A DNA stretch of 64,000 nucleotides. Origin: Aureispira sp. CCB-QB1. GTDB lineage: Bacteria > Bacteroidota > Bacteroidia > Chitinophagales > Saprospiraceae. The notes under the pieces were generated by a model. That model made no database searches and had not been told where the DNA came from. It was given only the letters and a program-made list of their open reading frames with translations. Below are positions 1 to 9,194 of this stretch, piece by piece; positions within the stretch are counted from its first letter, which is position 1, and the number at the start of each line of letters is the position of its first letter. The stretch spans positions 62,001 through 126,000 of the forward strand of contig NZ_JHBV01000005.1 in NCBI RefSeq assembly GCF_000724545.1. Reading direction: 5' to 3'. A program made the position numbers and the translations under genes.

Positions 1-222
1 GCGTGTTATATCTTGCGACCATCTTTGTTAATGGGGGCTCGCGATGAGTTGAGAATGGGAGAATTGGTAGGTAAATTATTTATGACAGCATTTGCTTTTG
101 CTGTACCAAACAAATACAAGGGTATTGAGGGCAAGCAAGTTGCCAAAGCTATGATCGCAATTATGAATTCTAATAAAGTAGGGTTTCAAATTTTTGAATC
201 AGATGCGCTTCGCACTTTTTAG
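1..222 (+). CDS. NAD(P)-binding oxidoreductase, C-terminal fragment
   Basis: An open frame runs in from the window edge and ends at a TAG at 220-222, so only the last 73 residues are visible. The fragment reads YILRPSLLMGARDE near its start, then a hydrophobic helix and the phrase KYKGIEGKQVAKAMI. This arrangement (a YRPSLLxG strand, a conserved arginine or glutamate, then GxxVAxAM) is typical of the C-terminal part of HTATIP2-like SDR oxidoreductases, sometimes annotated as nucleoside-diphosphate-sugar epimerases. The Rossmann fold with the GxxGxxG motif would lie outside the window, so the family assignment rests on the tail only and the substrate cannot be told. A strong hairpin follows directly. 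Confidence 0.6.
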   Translation, partial: ACYILRPSLLMGARDELRMGELVGKLFMTAFAFAVPNKYKGIEGKQVAKAMIAIMNSNKVGFQIFESDALRTF

Positions 223-226
223 ATTC

Positions 227-278
227 AGTTGAAGATTTAAACTATGAATATGAATACCCATAGTTTAAATCTTCAACT
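227..278. terminator. Bidirectional terminator between convergent genes
   Basis: A perfect 20-bp inverted repeat (227-246 paired with 259-278) encloses a 12-base loop. It lies between the stop codon at 222 and the stop of the convergent aminopeptidase gene at 300. It is AT-rich and lacks a long T-run, but its position suits termination from both sides. Confidence 0.7.
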
Positions 279-299
279 AAACTTTTGGTTATCTTCCTT

Positions 300-2087
300 T
301 TACTCTACACCAACAGCTTGGCATTTATTCCACAACCAAGCTTTCTCCTCTCCTTCCAACGAAGGCGACAAAGCTGCATACACACGTTGATGATACTGAT
401 TCAACCATGCAATTTCTTCTTTTGACATCAAAGATAAATCAATCAATTCCGTTTCGATTGGAAACAAGGTAATGGCATCAAATGCCAAGAAATCTTTATT
501 AATTGGAGAAGGTATACAAAGCATTAAGTTTTCAATTCGAATACCATATGCACCTGTTTTGTAAAAACCTGGCTCATTAGAAGATACAGTTCCCGCTTTT
601 AAAGGAGAGGAACCTCTCAAGGTTGTCGTACTTTCTGCAAACCCTTGAGGGGGCTCATGGACTCTCAAAAAGAAACCAACTCCATGCCCCGTTCCATGTC
701 CATAGTTCAGACCTGCATTCCAAAGATTCATTCTAGCCAGTACATCCAGTTGAACCCCAGTTGTACCTTTAGGAAAATGAGCCGTTTGCAAGGCAATATT
801 ACCTTTCAAAACTAAGGTATAGTGTGTTTTTTGTTGCGCAGTCGGTGTTCCAAAACAGATGGTTCTTGTAATATCTGTTGTTCCATCCAAATATTGCCCA
901 CCACTATCAATCAAGAGCATTCCTTCATTTTTGATGGTAGCGCAAGTTTTTTCTTCGGCACGATAATGCACAATAGCTCCATTGGATTGATACCCTACAA
1001 TTGGCGGAAAGCTCTCGCCTTTGTATAAATCTTGTTGGCTTCTGAAGTAAATTAGCTTATCCGCTACTTCTGTTTCTTTTAAATCTCGATTTTCAACTGT
1101 TTTTTCTAACCAGTTGAAAAAATGAGTTAAAGCAATTCCGTCTTTAACCATTACCGATCTAAAATGAGTTATTTCTGTCTCATTCTTAATCGCCATTATC
1201 GGCATAATAATCGAAGTCCCCTTTATCAAATCCGCTTTGAGAGAAGGCTCAAAAGACCAGCTAAAGTTATTTTTGTCTACAAAAATGGTATCTTTTGCTG
1301 GTAATACACTCAAAGCAGTACCTACAGCATGGTAATCCTTGAGGGATACTCCTGATGCTTTTAATTTACGTTTTAACTCTTCAGGCACTTTATAATCTCT
1401 AATAAACAAGGTTGCCTTTTCTTCACTCACCAATAAATAAGAGAGCACGACAGGAGTATGATCAATATCCCATGCTCGAATGTTCAACAACCAAGCGATT
1501 TCATCCAAACCACTAATAAAATAATGCTCTACTTTTCTTTTTTTCATCTCCGCACGAACTTGCGACAACTTTTCTTCCCTAGACTTACCATTGTAGAAAA
1601 CATCATAATCGTATGCAATTGTGTCAGGCAAAGGGGGACGGTTTTCCCAAACTTTACTACTAATCCGTTCGACATCTTTAATGACAATATCTTTAAGACT
1701 ACAATGAGATTTTAAATAAGCAATTTGTTGTACAGAAAACAAACTTGCTTCTACCCCTATTGTTGCCCTTTCAGGCAATGTATTACACAGCCATTCAACG
1801 TGTTCTGGTGCATGCTGTACTTTTTGTTTGTGCAAGGTAATTCCTGTCCCTTCCAGTTCTGATTCTGCTTGCAAAAAGTATCTGGAATCGGTCCATAAAG
1901 CAGCATAGTCCGCCAAAACAACTAACAGTCCTGCTGACCCTGTAAATCCTGAAAAATAAGTTCGTACTTTCCAATGTTCTGCCACATATTCGCTTTGATG
2001 AGGATCATTAGCAGGGATAATTAAGGCATCAACACCTTCTGATTTCATAGCAACACGCAGTGCTTTCAAACGTTCTTTTATGGTCAT
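300..2087 (-). CDS. Xaa-Pro aminopeptidase (aminopeptidase P, three-domain M24B type)
   Basis: Removes an N-terminal residue that precedes proline; a cytoplasmic metallopeptidase with two metal ions. The 595-residue length fits the three-domain form (two creatinase-like N-terminal domains, the pita-bread catalytic domain and a short C-terminal extension) rather than the shorter E. coli PepP form. The five metal ligands are all visible: D394 (IDSGG), D405 (TDITRT), H468 (GHGTGHGVG), E505 (SNEPGFY) and E519 (RIENL). Their spacing resembles that of human XPNPEP1. There is no signal peptide. The gene stands alone, with a repeat-rich intergenic region upstream and a terminator shared with the convergent gene downstream. 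Confidence 0.95.
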   Translation of the reverse strand: MTIKERLKALRVAMKSEGVDALIIPANDPHQSEYVAEHWKVRTYFSGFTGSAGLLVVLADYAALWTDSRYFLQAESELEGTGITLHKQKVQHAPEHVEWLCNTLPERATIGVEASLFSVQQIAYLKSHCSLKDIVIKDVERISSKVWENRPPLPDTIAYDYDVFYNGKSREEKLSQVRAEMKKRKVEHYFISGLDEIAWLLNIRAWDIDHTPVVLSYLLVSEEKATLFIRDYKVPEELKRKLKASGVSLKDYHAVGTALSVLPAKDTIFVDKNNFSWSFEPSLKADLIKGTSIIMPIMAIKNETEITHFRSVMVKDGIALTHFFNWLEKTVENRDLKETEVADKLIYFRSQQDLYKGESFPPIVGYQSNGAIVHYRAEEKTCATIKNEGMLLIDSGGQYLDGTTDITRTICFGTPTAQQKTHYTLVLKGNIALQTAHFPKGTTGVQLDVLARMNLWNAGLNYGHGTGHGVGFFLRVHEPPQGFAESTTTLRGSSPLKAGTVSSNEPGFYKTGAYGIRIENLMLCIPSPINKDFLAFDAITLFPIETELIDLSLMSKEEIAWLNQYHQRVYAALSPSLEGEEKAWLWNKCQAVGVE

Positions 2088-2112
2088 TTTATTATTTATT
2101 TATTATTTTTAA

Positions 2113-2270
2113 TAGTAGTTACTTAGTAATGCTACTTCGTGGTCGTTCGCTTTGTTACTTGCTACACTACTAGCACAAAGGCCCAAGGTCATGAACCTAG
2201 CGAACTAACTAAAAGCGCAGCGCTCACGAAGTAATCAACGACCACAAAGTAGCAGCGTAGCTAACTACTA
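2113..2270. repeat. Palindromic dispersed repeat, family 1 copy A
   Basis: A 158-bp element with 9-bp terminal inverted repeats TAGTAGTTA (2113-2121) and TAACTACTA (2262-2270). Inside, 2131-2147 (GCTACTTCGTGGTCGTT) pairs with 2237-2253 with one mismatch. The core GCTACTTCGTGGTCGTT recurs near 8164, and related modules (GCTACTGCGTGGT, TAGCACAA, AAGGTCATGA) recur near 19990 and 21040-21190, always between genes. It fills most of the gap between the aminopeptidase gene and the AraC regulator gene. Confidence 0.7.
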
Positions 2271-2463
2271 ATACTAGCAATACTTCATTAAAAATTGCCA
2301 GTAACAGATCGTACTTACTCCAATATTTTTTTCACTAAAAGACCACTCCACAAAAAGCAAGATAATTATTTGACGAAGTGGTGCAACTAATGTAATTACA
2401 TTAACAGAATAAAAGTAAAAACAAGCGTAAATTTATTAGACATTACCAAAAATTAGGAGTCTC

Positions 2464-2492
2464 TTGTTTGCTTTCCAAATTTGTTATATTGG
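2464..2492 (+). promoter_or_regulatory. Candidate Bacteroidota-type promoter of the AraC gene
   Basis: TTG at 2464-2466, an 18-base spacer, then TATATTGG at 2485-2492, close to the Bacteroidota consensus TTG-N19-TAnnTTTG. It places a start of transcription about 20 bases before the ATG at 2519. The match is imperfect, so the call is tentative. Confidence 0.35.
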
Positions 2493-2518
2493 TACACTTA
2501 ACCGCAAATTTCTTACAA

Positions 2519-3382
2519 ATGGACAATATAAAAACCTATCAGCATATCAATGCCTCCAATGCCAAGCTAAGTTTTGGTATTTCTAGAATGGAAGCCATTT
2601 ACACGCAAAGAAAAGGGAAACCAGATGCCCCACATCGACATAATTACTATACAGCCTTGCTCATAAAACAGGCAAAAGGAAAACATTTTATTGATTTTGA
2701 ATCCTATCCACTCAGTGATTTACAAGTTTACTTCATCACGCCAGGGCAAGTACATCAACTCATAGAAGAACAAGTTTCTATAGGGTATTCGATGGTCTTT
2801 TCCGTAGAGTTTTTGATACAAAACAACATTCCTCTTTCTTTTATTGATGATCTTAATCTTTTTAATAATTATAACCAAAATCCACCTTTAGATTTAAATA
2901 TACAGCAATTTGACAAATTAGCTTATTATTGCAACGAAATGATCGCTTGCCAAGACAATACCCACAAATACAAAACAGCAGCAACAGGGGCTTTGTTGAA
3001 ACTATTTTTAATTACCTGCAATCAAATTTGCACCTTGCCTACTGACAACCCTCAACAATTGGAAGCCAGTAATTCTATCTTAAAAAAATTCAAGCAGTTG
3101 GTCGAAAGTAATTATTTGACATGGCATTCTACTTCTGACTATGCCCGTGCTTTAAACATTACACCAGATCACCTCAATAGAACCATTAAATCCTTGATTG
3201 GAAAAACTGCTAAAAATTATATCCAAGCTAGGATAACCATTGCTGCCAAACGATTGTTGTACTTTTCTGATTTGAGTTCCAAAGAGATCGCTTACCAATT
3301 AGGGTTTTCTGAACCTGCTAATTTTAGTGCTTTTTTCAAAAAAAACACGGGCTTATCTCCCTCTCAATTCAAAAAGTCGTGA
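2519..3382 (+). CDS. AraC-family transcriptional regulator
   Basis: DNA-binding regulator of 287 residues. The N-terminal part looks like a cupin-type AraC ligand domain, with PHRHNYYTALLI at its start and the phrase YFITPGQVHQL. The C-terminal 100 residues carry the two helix-turn-helix units of AraC proteins: SDYARALNITPDHLNRTIKS and the signature KEIAYQLGFSEPANFSAFFKK followed by GLSPSQFKK. A longer reading from a TTG at 2468 exists, but ATG 2519 is preferred because the upstream stretch overlaps the likely promoter and gives an unnatural hydrophobic N-terminus. The bestrophin gene starts 46 bases downstream on the same strand and may be its target, which is inference from position only. 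Confidence 0.9.
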   Translation: MDNIKTYQHINASNAKLSFGISRMEAIYTQRKGKPDAPHRHNYYTALLIKQAKGKHFIDFESYPLSDLQVYFITPGQVHQLIEEQVSIGYSMVFSVEFLIQNNIPLSFIDDLNLFNNYNQNPPLDLNIQQFDKLAYYCNEMIACQDNTHKYKTAATGALLKLFLITCNQICTLPTDNPQQLEASNSILKKFKQLVESNYLTWHSTSDYARALNITPDHLNRTIKSLIGKTAKNYIQARITIAAKRLLYFSDLSSKEIAYQLGFSEPANFSAFFKKNTGLSPSQFKKS

Positions 3383-3428
3383 TGCTATCAACAACTCATT
3401 TTATCCATAACTAAAACAATATAACACT

Positions 3429-4415
3429 ATGTACGCCAAACGAAATTATAGTTTTAAAATGACCGCCAATTGGTCCAAAAAACCTTTTTTATATGGATTA
3501 GTCTATGCGACCGCAATCTGTGCCATTCCCATTGTATTAAAAATTAAATTTTCTTTGCCTTGGCAACCTGTCAGTGTTATTGGTATTGCAGTGGCTTTTT
3601 ATTTGGGGTTCAAAAATAACAGTTCTTATGATCGCACTTGGGAAGCTCGAAAAATATGGGGTGCTATAGTCAATCACAGTCGCTCTTTTGGCGCTGCTAC
3701 AATGGCATTTGTTCAAGGAGATGGTCGCGAAACAATCCAAAAAGAACTACTTTATCGGCATATTGCTTGGATGACAGCACTTCGTTATCAACTTCGTTTA
3801 AGCAAGGAATGGGAGCATACACAAGAACGTATCAAAGGACTTTATAATCCTACTGTCTGCGAAAATTATTACCAACAATTAGACACAGAGTTGTTGCAAT
3901 ACATTCAACAAGATGAAGTGGATTATTACAAAACAAAATCCAATATTGCTACTCAAATATTGATACGACAATCCAAACGACTACAAGAACTAAAGGATTT
4001 AGGCTATTTTAATGATTTTAGACATGTGGAGTTTCATGAGTTGATTACAAAACTATATGATGATCAAGGAAAATCTGAGCGCATCAAAAACTTTCCCTTT
4101 CCTAGACAATATGCCTCTACGGCACTATGGCTAACCATGGTCTTTTGTGCCTTGTTGCCCTTTGCTATGTTGGATATTTTTATGGAACCAGCAGGTTGGA
4201 CAATTTTCTTTTGTCCGCTAATTTCAGCTTTACTTATTTGGGTTTATTTTCTGATGGAAAAGATTGGCGATTATTCCGAAAACCCTTTTGAAGGAACGTA
4301 CAACGATGTTCCGATTACTTCTATTGCTAGAGGAATTGAGATTGATTTGAGAGAGATGCTTGACGATACGAATATTCCTGCGCCACTACAACCCCAAAAT
4401 GGCTTTTTGTTATAA
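3429..4415 (+). CDS. Bestrophin-family (UPF0187) membrane channel protein
   Basis: Predicted ion channel of the bacterial bestrophin family in the inner membrane, 328 residues. The N-terminus has the family pattern of a hydrophobic helix (residues about 20-40), the phrase FYLGFKNNSSYDRTWEARKIWG, and then a cytosolic helical part; the conserved region shown here as SSYDRTWEAR is the best marker. Two further hydrophobic segments lie at about residues 235-280, followed by DYSENPFEG and PITSIARGIEIDL, which match the family's C-terminal motif. It follows the AraC gene with a 46-base gap. Bacterial homologues conduct cations; the ion carried here is unknown. Confidence 0.9.
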   Translation: MYAKRNYSFKMTANWSKKPFLYGLVYATAICAIPIVLKIKFSLPWQPVSVIGIAVAFYLGFKNNSSYDRTWEARKIWGAIVNHSRSFGAATMAFVQGDGRETIQKELLYRHIAWMTALRYQLRLSKEWEHTQERIKGLYNPTVCENYYQQLDTELLQYIQQDEVDYYKTKSNIATQILIRQSKRLQELKDLGYFNDFRHVEFHELITKLYDDQGKSERIKNFPFPRQYASTALWLTMVFCALLPFAMLDIFMEPAGWTIFFCPLISALLIWVYFLMEKIGDYSENPFEGTYNDVPITSIARGIEIDLREMLDDTNIPAPLQPQNGFLL

Positions 4416-4554
4416 TCTAATAGATTATCCTACTACTAATAACAACAGTATTGAGCAATAATTGTTCATCGCTTTTTCATAAGTTTTATCCGTTTTTTCA
4501 TATTCCCTAATTGACTGTTTTACTCGATATTTGTAGTTACAAAAACAAACGAAT

Positions 4555-5426
4555 ATGAATCGAAAAAACTTTATAAAAGGGGCTTTGTTAACCAGTTGGG
4601 CAACCATTTTTTCGCCTGCTAGTATCAAAGCTGAATCAAACAAAAAATCCACTTATAATAGATTACTGAATCAAGTTGGATTTAATCATTTACCCAATAA
4701 ACAAGATAAAACGATGAACACAGTATTGCATAAAGCCGATAGTAGAGGAAAAGCTGATCATGGATGGTTGAATAGTTACCACAGCTTTAGTTTTGCGAAT
4801 TATTACAACCCCAACCGAATGAATTTTGGTGTTTTGAGAGTCCTAAACGACGATCGAGTAGCAGCCAATAGAGGTTTTGGAAAGCACCCACATGACAATA
4901 TGGAAATTATCTCTATTCCATTAGAAGGCGACTTGGAACATCAGGACAGTATTGGAACAGTTTCTGTCATTAGAGAAGGCGATGTACAAGTAATGAGTGC
5001 AGGAACTGGAATTTTTCATAGTGAAATGAATAAAAATAAAGATAAAGAAGTCAAATTTTTGCAAATATGGGTCTTTCCAAAAGTTAAGAATGTTGAGCCT
5101 CGGTATGATCAAATTTCTATTCGGGCAATCGAAGAAAAAAACAAGTTCTACCAAGTATTGTCCCCCAACAAAGACGATCAAGGTGTTTGGATATACCAAG
5201 ATGCTTGGTTTCATATGGGAAAATTTGAAAAAGGCAAAAAAGATAGCTATTCGATCAAAAAGAAGGAAATGGTGTCTATATCTTTGTTCTGGAAGGCAAT
5301 GTTAAAGTCGATGGTCAACAATTAGAACGTCGTGATGGCTATGGGATTTGGGATATAGAAAAATTCAACCTAGAAGCTAGTTCAGATGCCAAAGTTTTGG
5401 TCATGGAAGTTCCCATGAATCTCTAA
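4555..5426 (+). pseudogene. Pirin-family protein gene with a one-base frameshift
   Basis: The first frame (4555-5325) encodes a pirin: after an N-terminal stretch that looks like an export signal (MNRKNFIKGALL..., possibly Tat-like) comes KADSRGKADHGWLNSYHSFSF, then the metal-site motif HPHDNMEII and FHSEMN. At about 5264-5266 the frame breaks: the in-frame product ends in unrelated residues at 5325. In the next frame the missing C-terminal barrel continues without interruption as GVYIFVLEGNVKVDGQQL up to EVPMNL and stops at 5424-5426. Adding a single G after AAG at 5263 restores one continuous reading frame (KKKGNGVY). Pirins are cupin-fold iron proteins, some with quercetinase activity. The break may be a real mutation or a sequencing error. 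A good terminator follows. Confidence 0.85.
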
Positions 5427-5455
5427 TGGAATGTTGTACAGGTTGTTAAAAAACG

Positions 5456-5491
5456 ATGGTTCTTCTCAATATTTTGGGAGGAACCATTTTT
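5456..5491 (+). terminator. Rho-independent terminator after pirin
   Basis: A 14-bp stem (5456-5469 with 5474-5487, two G-T pairs) with a 4-base loop, followed by TTTTTATT. It lies 29 bases after the restored pirin stop codon at 5426, which supports the longer, frameshift-corrected gene. Confidence 0.8.
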
Positions 5492-5585
5492 ATTGAATAT
5501 TTTTGGATTTTCAACAGCCTTTATTCTCATTTACGACCAACAATTATTTCATTGATTTACAATTAACTTAAACCCATTTCTCTTT

Positions 5586-7052
5586 ATGCCAAAATTACTA
5601 ATTTTCCTTTGCATCTTCTCTTGTACTTTAACATCAATAAGTGCCCAATATTATGGTGGTTCTAAAAATGACAAAGGGGTTGCTTTTTGTCAAATTGATC
5701 AACAATTTTTTCTTGCTGGTACAACTCGAAGCTTTGGAATGGGAAGTGACGATATTTTTGTTGTAAAAGTTAACGAAGCATGGGAAGATAGTTACCACTC
5801 TGAATGGGGAGATATTCACTTTGATGTAGCAGGGGACATTACGGCAACTTCTGACGGACATTATCTTGTAACAGGGCATTCATGGGACGCTCCTGGAGGA
5901 CGTAGTACGGTCGTTTTGGCTAAATACAATACTTCCAGTCAATTAATTTGGATTGCTTATTTTGGTGACTATCACAACGATTATGTATACAGTGTCAAAG
6001 AAACACAAGATGGAGGATATTTAATGACAGGTATTAATAGAGCACAAGGCGATTTAGGGGCTATTTTCTTAGCTAAAACGGATCAAAACGGTATTTTGCT
6101 TTGGCAAAAATTTTATGACACAGTAACAAGGGACTCTGCTAAAGACATAGGTATGGATGTTGTCGAAGCTAATGATGGTTCTCTTCTCATTTTAGCCACA
6201 ACGAGTTCTTTTATTGGAAAAATAGCCAACTCTTCTGAATATTTTGGTTCTTCAGCGTCTAATATTTTAGTCATTAAAACAGATGCTTTAGGCAACGAAA
6301 TTTGGAGAAAACCTTTTGGCGGTGTTAAACATGACTTTGCTAGAAAAATTATTTCAGATGGTACGGGTCATTTTTATATTGTAGGTTCTAGCATAGAACA
6401 AACCAATGGGAGTTTTGATGTCATTATTTATAAAATAGATAGTAACGGCGATTTGATTTGGCGGAAAAACTTTGGTGGAGATGGCTACGAATATGGCAAT
6501 GATATTGATATTAATGCCAATGGAGAATTACTGGTTACAGGAACGAGTAGTAGTTTTTCAGTAGATGAAAAGCCAGATATTTTTGTCTTAAAATTAAATG
6601 CGAATGGTCAAGAAATCTGGTCAACAACTTTAGGCGGAGAAAATAGTGACTACGGAAATGCGGGAGCATATTTGGCAGATAATTCCATTGGTATTTTAGG
6701 CACTTCCAAAAGCCATTCTAATCAAGATGAGGATTTATATTTTGTGAATATATCGACCACTGATGGTCGTATCCTCAAAGCACTCAATCAAGATAACACC
6801 ATCGAAAATATTGCCCCTATCCTGTTCCCTAATCCAACTCAAACATATATTAATATTGATACCAAAACAAAAAATCAAAATACAACCATCAAATTCAAAC
6901 TCTACGATATTTCAGGAAGGCTGATTCAAGAAGAAATGTTCCAAGGCAATTCTCAAACCATTTATTTTAACAATCGCTTGGCTCAAGGAGTTTATGTCTA
7001 TAGGATTGAAGTGAACGACAAAGGCTATCAGGGCAAGATTATTATTAACTAA
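5586..7052 (+). CDS. Secreted beta-propeller-like protein with T9SS sorting tail
   Basis: Exported protein of 488 residues. It starts with a signal peptide (MPKLLIFLCIFSCTLTSISAQ). Residues about 20-400 consist of repeated blades of 50-60 residues with the pattern G(Y/D)...TG...A.GD..FLAKTD.NG..LW.K.F, seen in Bacteroidota propeller proteins of the delta-60/SBBP kind. The last 75 residues form a Por_Secre_tail domain (LFPNPTQTYINI, LYDISGRLI, LAQGVYVYRIE), which directs passage through the type IX system and anchoring at the surface. Its function is not known; a paralogue is encoded at 15409-16815. It ends 3 bases from the stop of the convergent phosphoesterase gene. Confidence 0.85.
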   Translation: MPKLLIFLCIFSCTLTSISAQYYGGSKNDKGVAFCQIDQQFFLAGTTRSFGMGSDDIFVVKVNEAWEDSYHSEWGDIHFDVAGDITATSDGHYLVTGHSWDAPGGRSTVVLAKYNTSSQLIWIAYFGDYHNDYVYSVKETQDGGYLMTGINRAQGDLGAIFLAKTDQNGILLWQKFYDTVTRDSAKDIGMDVVEANDGSLLILATTSSFIGKIANSSEYFGSSASNILVIKTDALGNEIWRKPFGGVKHDFARKIISDGTGHFYIVGSSIEQTNGSFDVIIYKIDSNGDLIWRKNFGGDGYEYGNDIDINANGELLVTGTSSSFSVDEKPDIFVLKLNANGQEIWSTTLGGENSDYGNAGAYLADNSIGILGTSKSHSNQDEDLYFVNISTTDGRILKALNQDNTIENIAPILFPNPTQTYINIDTKTKNQNTTIKFKLYDISGRLIQEEMFQGNSQTIYFNNRLAQGVYVYRIEVNDKGYQGKIIIN

Positions 7053-7055
7053 TTT

Positions 7056-7922
7056 TTATAAATCATTTATTTCAACAAAAGACCAAGTCAATTGATTGTT
7101 TGCCAAAACATGCTTAAAAATAATAGCAACATCGGCTGCATAAATCGTTTGACCAGTTTGTAATCTATATCCATTTCCCAATCCTGCGGCTAAGTATTCA
7201 ACTCCATCAACCGAAGTTTCGTGGAATGATTTGTACCAAGACCCCGTGTCTCCCATGATGTGAAAAACATTCACTCCTCTTTGTTTGGCATTAACCATTA
7301 AAGGATAGATAGATTTGGTATAACTAGACGAATCATGATAACAATGTGCCATCCAATTTTGAGCCTCATTATGAGCATAAGTAATAGGATTCGATACTCC
7401 TGGTACATCTATAGCAATACCGTGATGTATCAAAAACACCAAATGACCTGACTGTATTGTGTCACAAACAGATTTCACCAAATTATATTGAGCATTTAAT
7501 TTTTCACAATCCAAAGGTGTGATATTTCCATCTAAAACAACAACCGTTAAGCCATTCGCACTATAAGCATAAAAACTTGGGCGTTCTGTAAATTCTTCAA
7601 TCCATTCTAGATTCCCATTTCGTGTATCATGATTTCCCAATGCCCAATGTGTCATCGGATTATCTAAGTCAAACAGGCTATCTAAATATTGCAAGTTAGT
7701 ATACTTCAAGGCTGCTTCAGACCCTACATCTCCCCCCAACCAGATACCATCGAACTGGCTCATGTCCATAGCCTCCAAGCGAAAATCTACTTTTTTCCCA
7801 TCAGGATCTCCTTGATAAGGATGTCCAAAAAATGCATATGTCAATGTGTCTTGAGCATTTGTGCAGACGACAACACTCCCCATTAAGCAGATCGTCCACA
7901 GTATAGTTCTTAATATCGTCAT
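7056..7922 (-). CDS. Exported calcineurin-like metallophosphoesterase
   Basis: Predicted periplasmic phosphoesterase of 288 residues with signal peptide (TILWTICLMGSVVVCTNAQ). Recognisable metallophosphoesterase blocks are LGGDVGSEA (GD block), WALGNHDTRNGN (GNHD block), FLIHHGIAI and HIMGDTGSW. The first block, usually DxH, appears only as FFGHPYQGD, and the last, usually GHxH, is replaced by GDTG, so the metal site is atypical. Only the central GD and GNHD blocks and one histidine block are canonical. It stands alone on this strand and ends almost stop-to-stop against the propeller gene. The substrate cannot be told. Confidence 0.75.
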   Translation of the reverse strand: MTILRTILWTICLMGSVVVCTNAQDTLTYAFFGHPYQGDPDGKKVDFRLEAMDMSQFDGIWLGGDVGSEAALKYTNLQYLDSLFDLDNPMTHWALGNHDTRNGNLEWIEEFTERPSFYAYSANGLTVVVLDGNITPLDCEKLNAQYNLVKSVCDTIQSGHLVFLIHHGIAIDVPGVSNPITYAHNEAQNWMAHCYHDSSSYTKSIYPLMVNAKQRGVNVFHIMGDTGSWYKSFHETSVDGVEYLAAGLGNGYRLQTGQTIYAADVAIIFKHVLANNQLTWSFVEINDL

Positions 7923-8147
7923 GTGTTTTTAATTTACATGGATGTGTCCTAAATAAGATAAGCAATTACAAAATATACGATCTTGCGGTAGCCCTATGCT
8001 GCTACTGCACAGTCGTAAAAACACTTAAAAATACGAATTTAATTGCTCTGGGTATAAATTTTAACAGTAAGATTAGTTCCCCCTACACCTGCTGTTCATT
8101 TGTTTTTCCATTCAAATCATGGCTTTATAATAAGAATACCTTATCTT

Positions 8148-8384
8148 AGTAGTTAGCTGCACTGCTACTTCGTGGTCGTTGATTATTATTCGCTACGCTC
8201 ATGAGAGCGCAAGGCTAGTTCCCTGCGGTCATGAGATCGATATTGCTTAGTTGTTTACTTTTTCACCAAAAAGACAAAAAAGTACATTCATATTACATTG
8301 ATAATCAAAGTCATAACACAAAATACACTAAAGTCACAACTCATTAACTATCAAGCCAATAAAGTTTTTTCTTTCAACAAACTA
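8148..8384. repeat. Palindromic dispersed repeat, family 1 copy B (degenerate)
   Basis: The stretch begins with TAGTAGTTAGCTGCAC and the core GCTACTTCGTGGTCGTTGA (8164-8182), which is shared with copy A. It then has the ACTTTTT(C/T)ACCAAAAAGAC module and a GATAATCAAAG module shared with copies C, D and E. It ends with TCAACAAACTA (8374-8384), one base different from the TCAACGAACTA end of the other copies. A further core-like fragment (CTGCTACTGCACAGTCG) lies just upstream near 8000. It fills most of the 510-bp gap between 7922 and 8433; nothing else was recognised there. Confidence 0.6.
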
Positions 8385-8432
8385 TTGTCATCTTAGATTA
8401 TAAGATATTTAACTCCTATCATACCGTCTACT

Positions 8433-9164
8433 ATGAAATTAAAATTTTATTTTCTTATATCCTTTTTTAGTAGTTTAGTAACCTTTTCCTTATCGGCACA
8501 AACAACAATCAATCTCAAAGCATACTACTTTCCTTATCAGAATTTTTTTGAGCCCATTGTCTACAAATATGTCAATTTAGACAATCCTAATGATATTTTT
8601 TACTGCCTAATGGAAACAAAAATAGTAGACGGAGATACACTAGTCATTACCAATACATTTGACCAAGCTTTTTATGAGGTAGATGCTGGTGAAGAAAAAA
8701 TCACAGCACAGGGCACCGAATTAAGTCGCTATACGATTTATATCACGGGTATTCTTACGCCAACTCGTCCTATACACAAAGATATTTTTCGTTGGCAACA
8801 AACGAATAAGGAAAAAATAAAATGGTCGGCTCGATACAGCAGCCCTTTTGGAGAAGAAAGTATCCGAAAAATGCGCGAATATGTTGGTACTGGTGCTGAT
8901 TATATTTTTCAAAAAAAAACCTATCCAAGTATTTTGTTCAAAGACTCTTATCGACATAGCATAAAAGCCAATAAAAGTGTCCGCACTTCTGATTTTCATC
9001 AACTGTCCTTGTACTGCAAAGGGATTGGATTGGTTGATTATCAGCGCGAGATGGACAATGGTCTTCAACTCCATTATCAGTTAGAAAAAATAATCTCTAA
9101 AGAAGCATGGGATGCACTTAAAAAACAACCTTATGTAACTGAGAAACCCATAAAAAAAATCTAA
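8433..9164 (+). CDS. Exported protein of unknown function
   Basis: A 243-residue protein with a clear signal peptide (MKLKFYFLISFFSSLVTFSLSAQ). The mature part is mixed, with a likely beta-rich N-terminal half (INLKAYYFPY, DTLVITNTFDQAFYEVDAGEEKI) and an alpha-helical C-terminus; it has no cysteine cluster or membrane segment apart from the signal. I do not recognise a family. It is the first of four genes on this strand with gaps of 30, 12 and 22 bases, so it is probably co-transcribed with the DinB-like and oxygenase genes. Confidence 0.75.
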   Translation: MKLKFYFLISFFSSLVTFSLSAQTTINLKAYYFPYQNFFEPIVYKYVNLDNPNDIFYCLMETKIVDGDTLVITNTFDQAFYEVDAGEEKITAQGTELSRYTIYITGILTPTRPIHKDIFRWQQTNKEKIKWSARYSSPFGEESIRKMREYVGTGADYIFQKKTYPSILFKDSYRHSIKANKSVRTSDFHQLSLYCKGIGLVDYQREMDNGLQLHYQLEKIISKEAWDALKKQPYVTEKPIKKI

Positions 9165-9194
9165 ACCAAACTAAAAAAAGCAAACATTCAAAAA

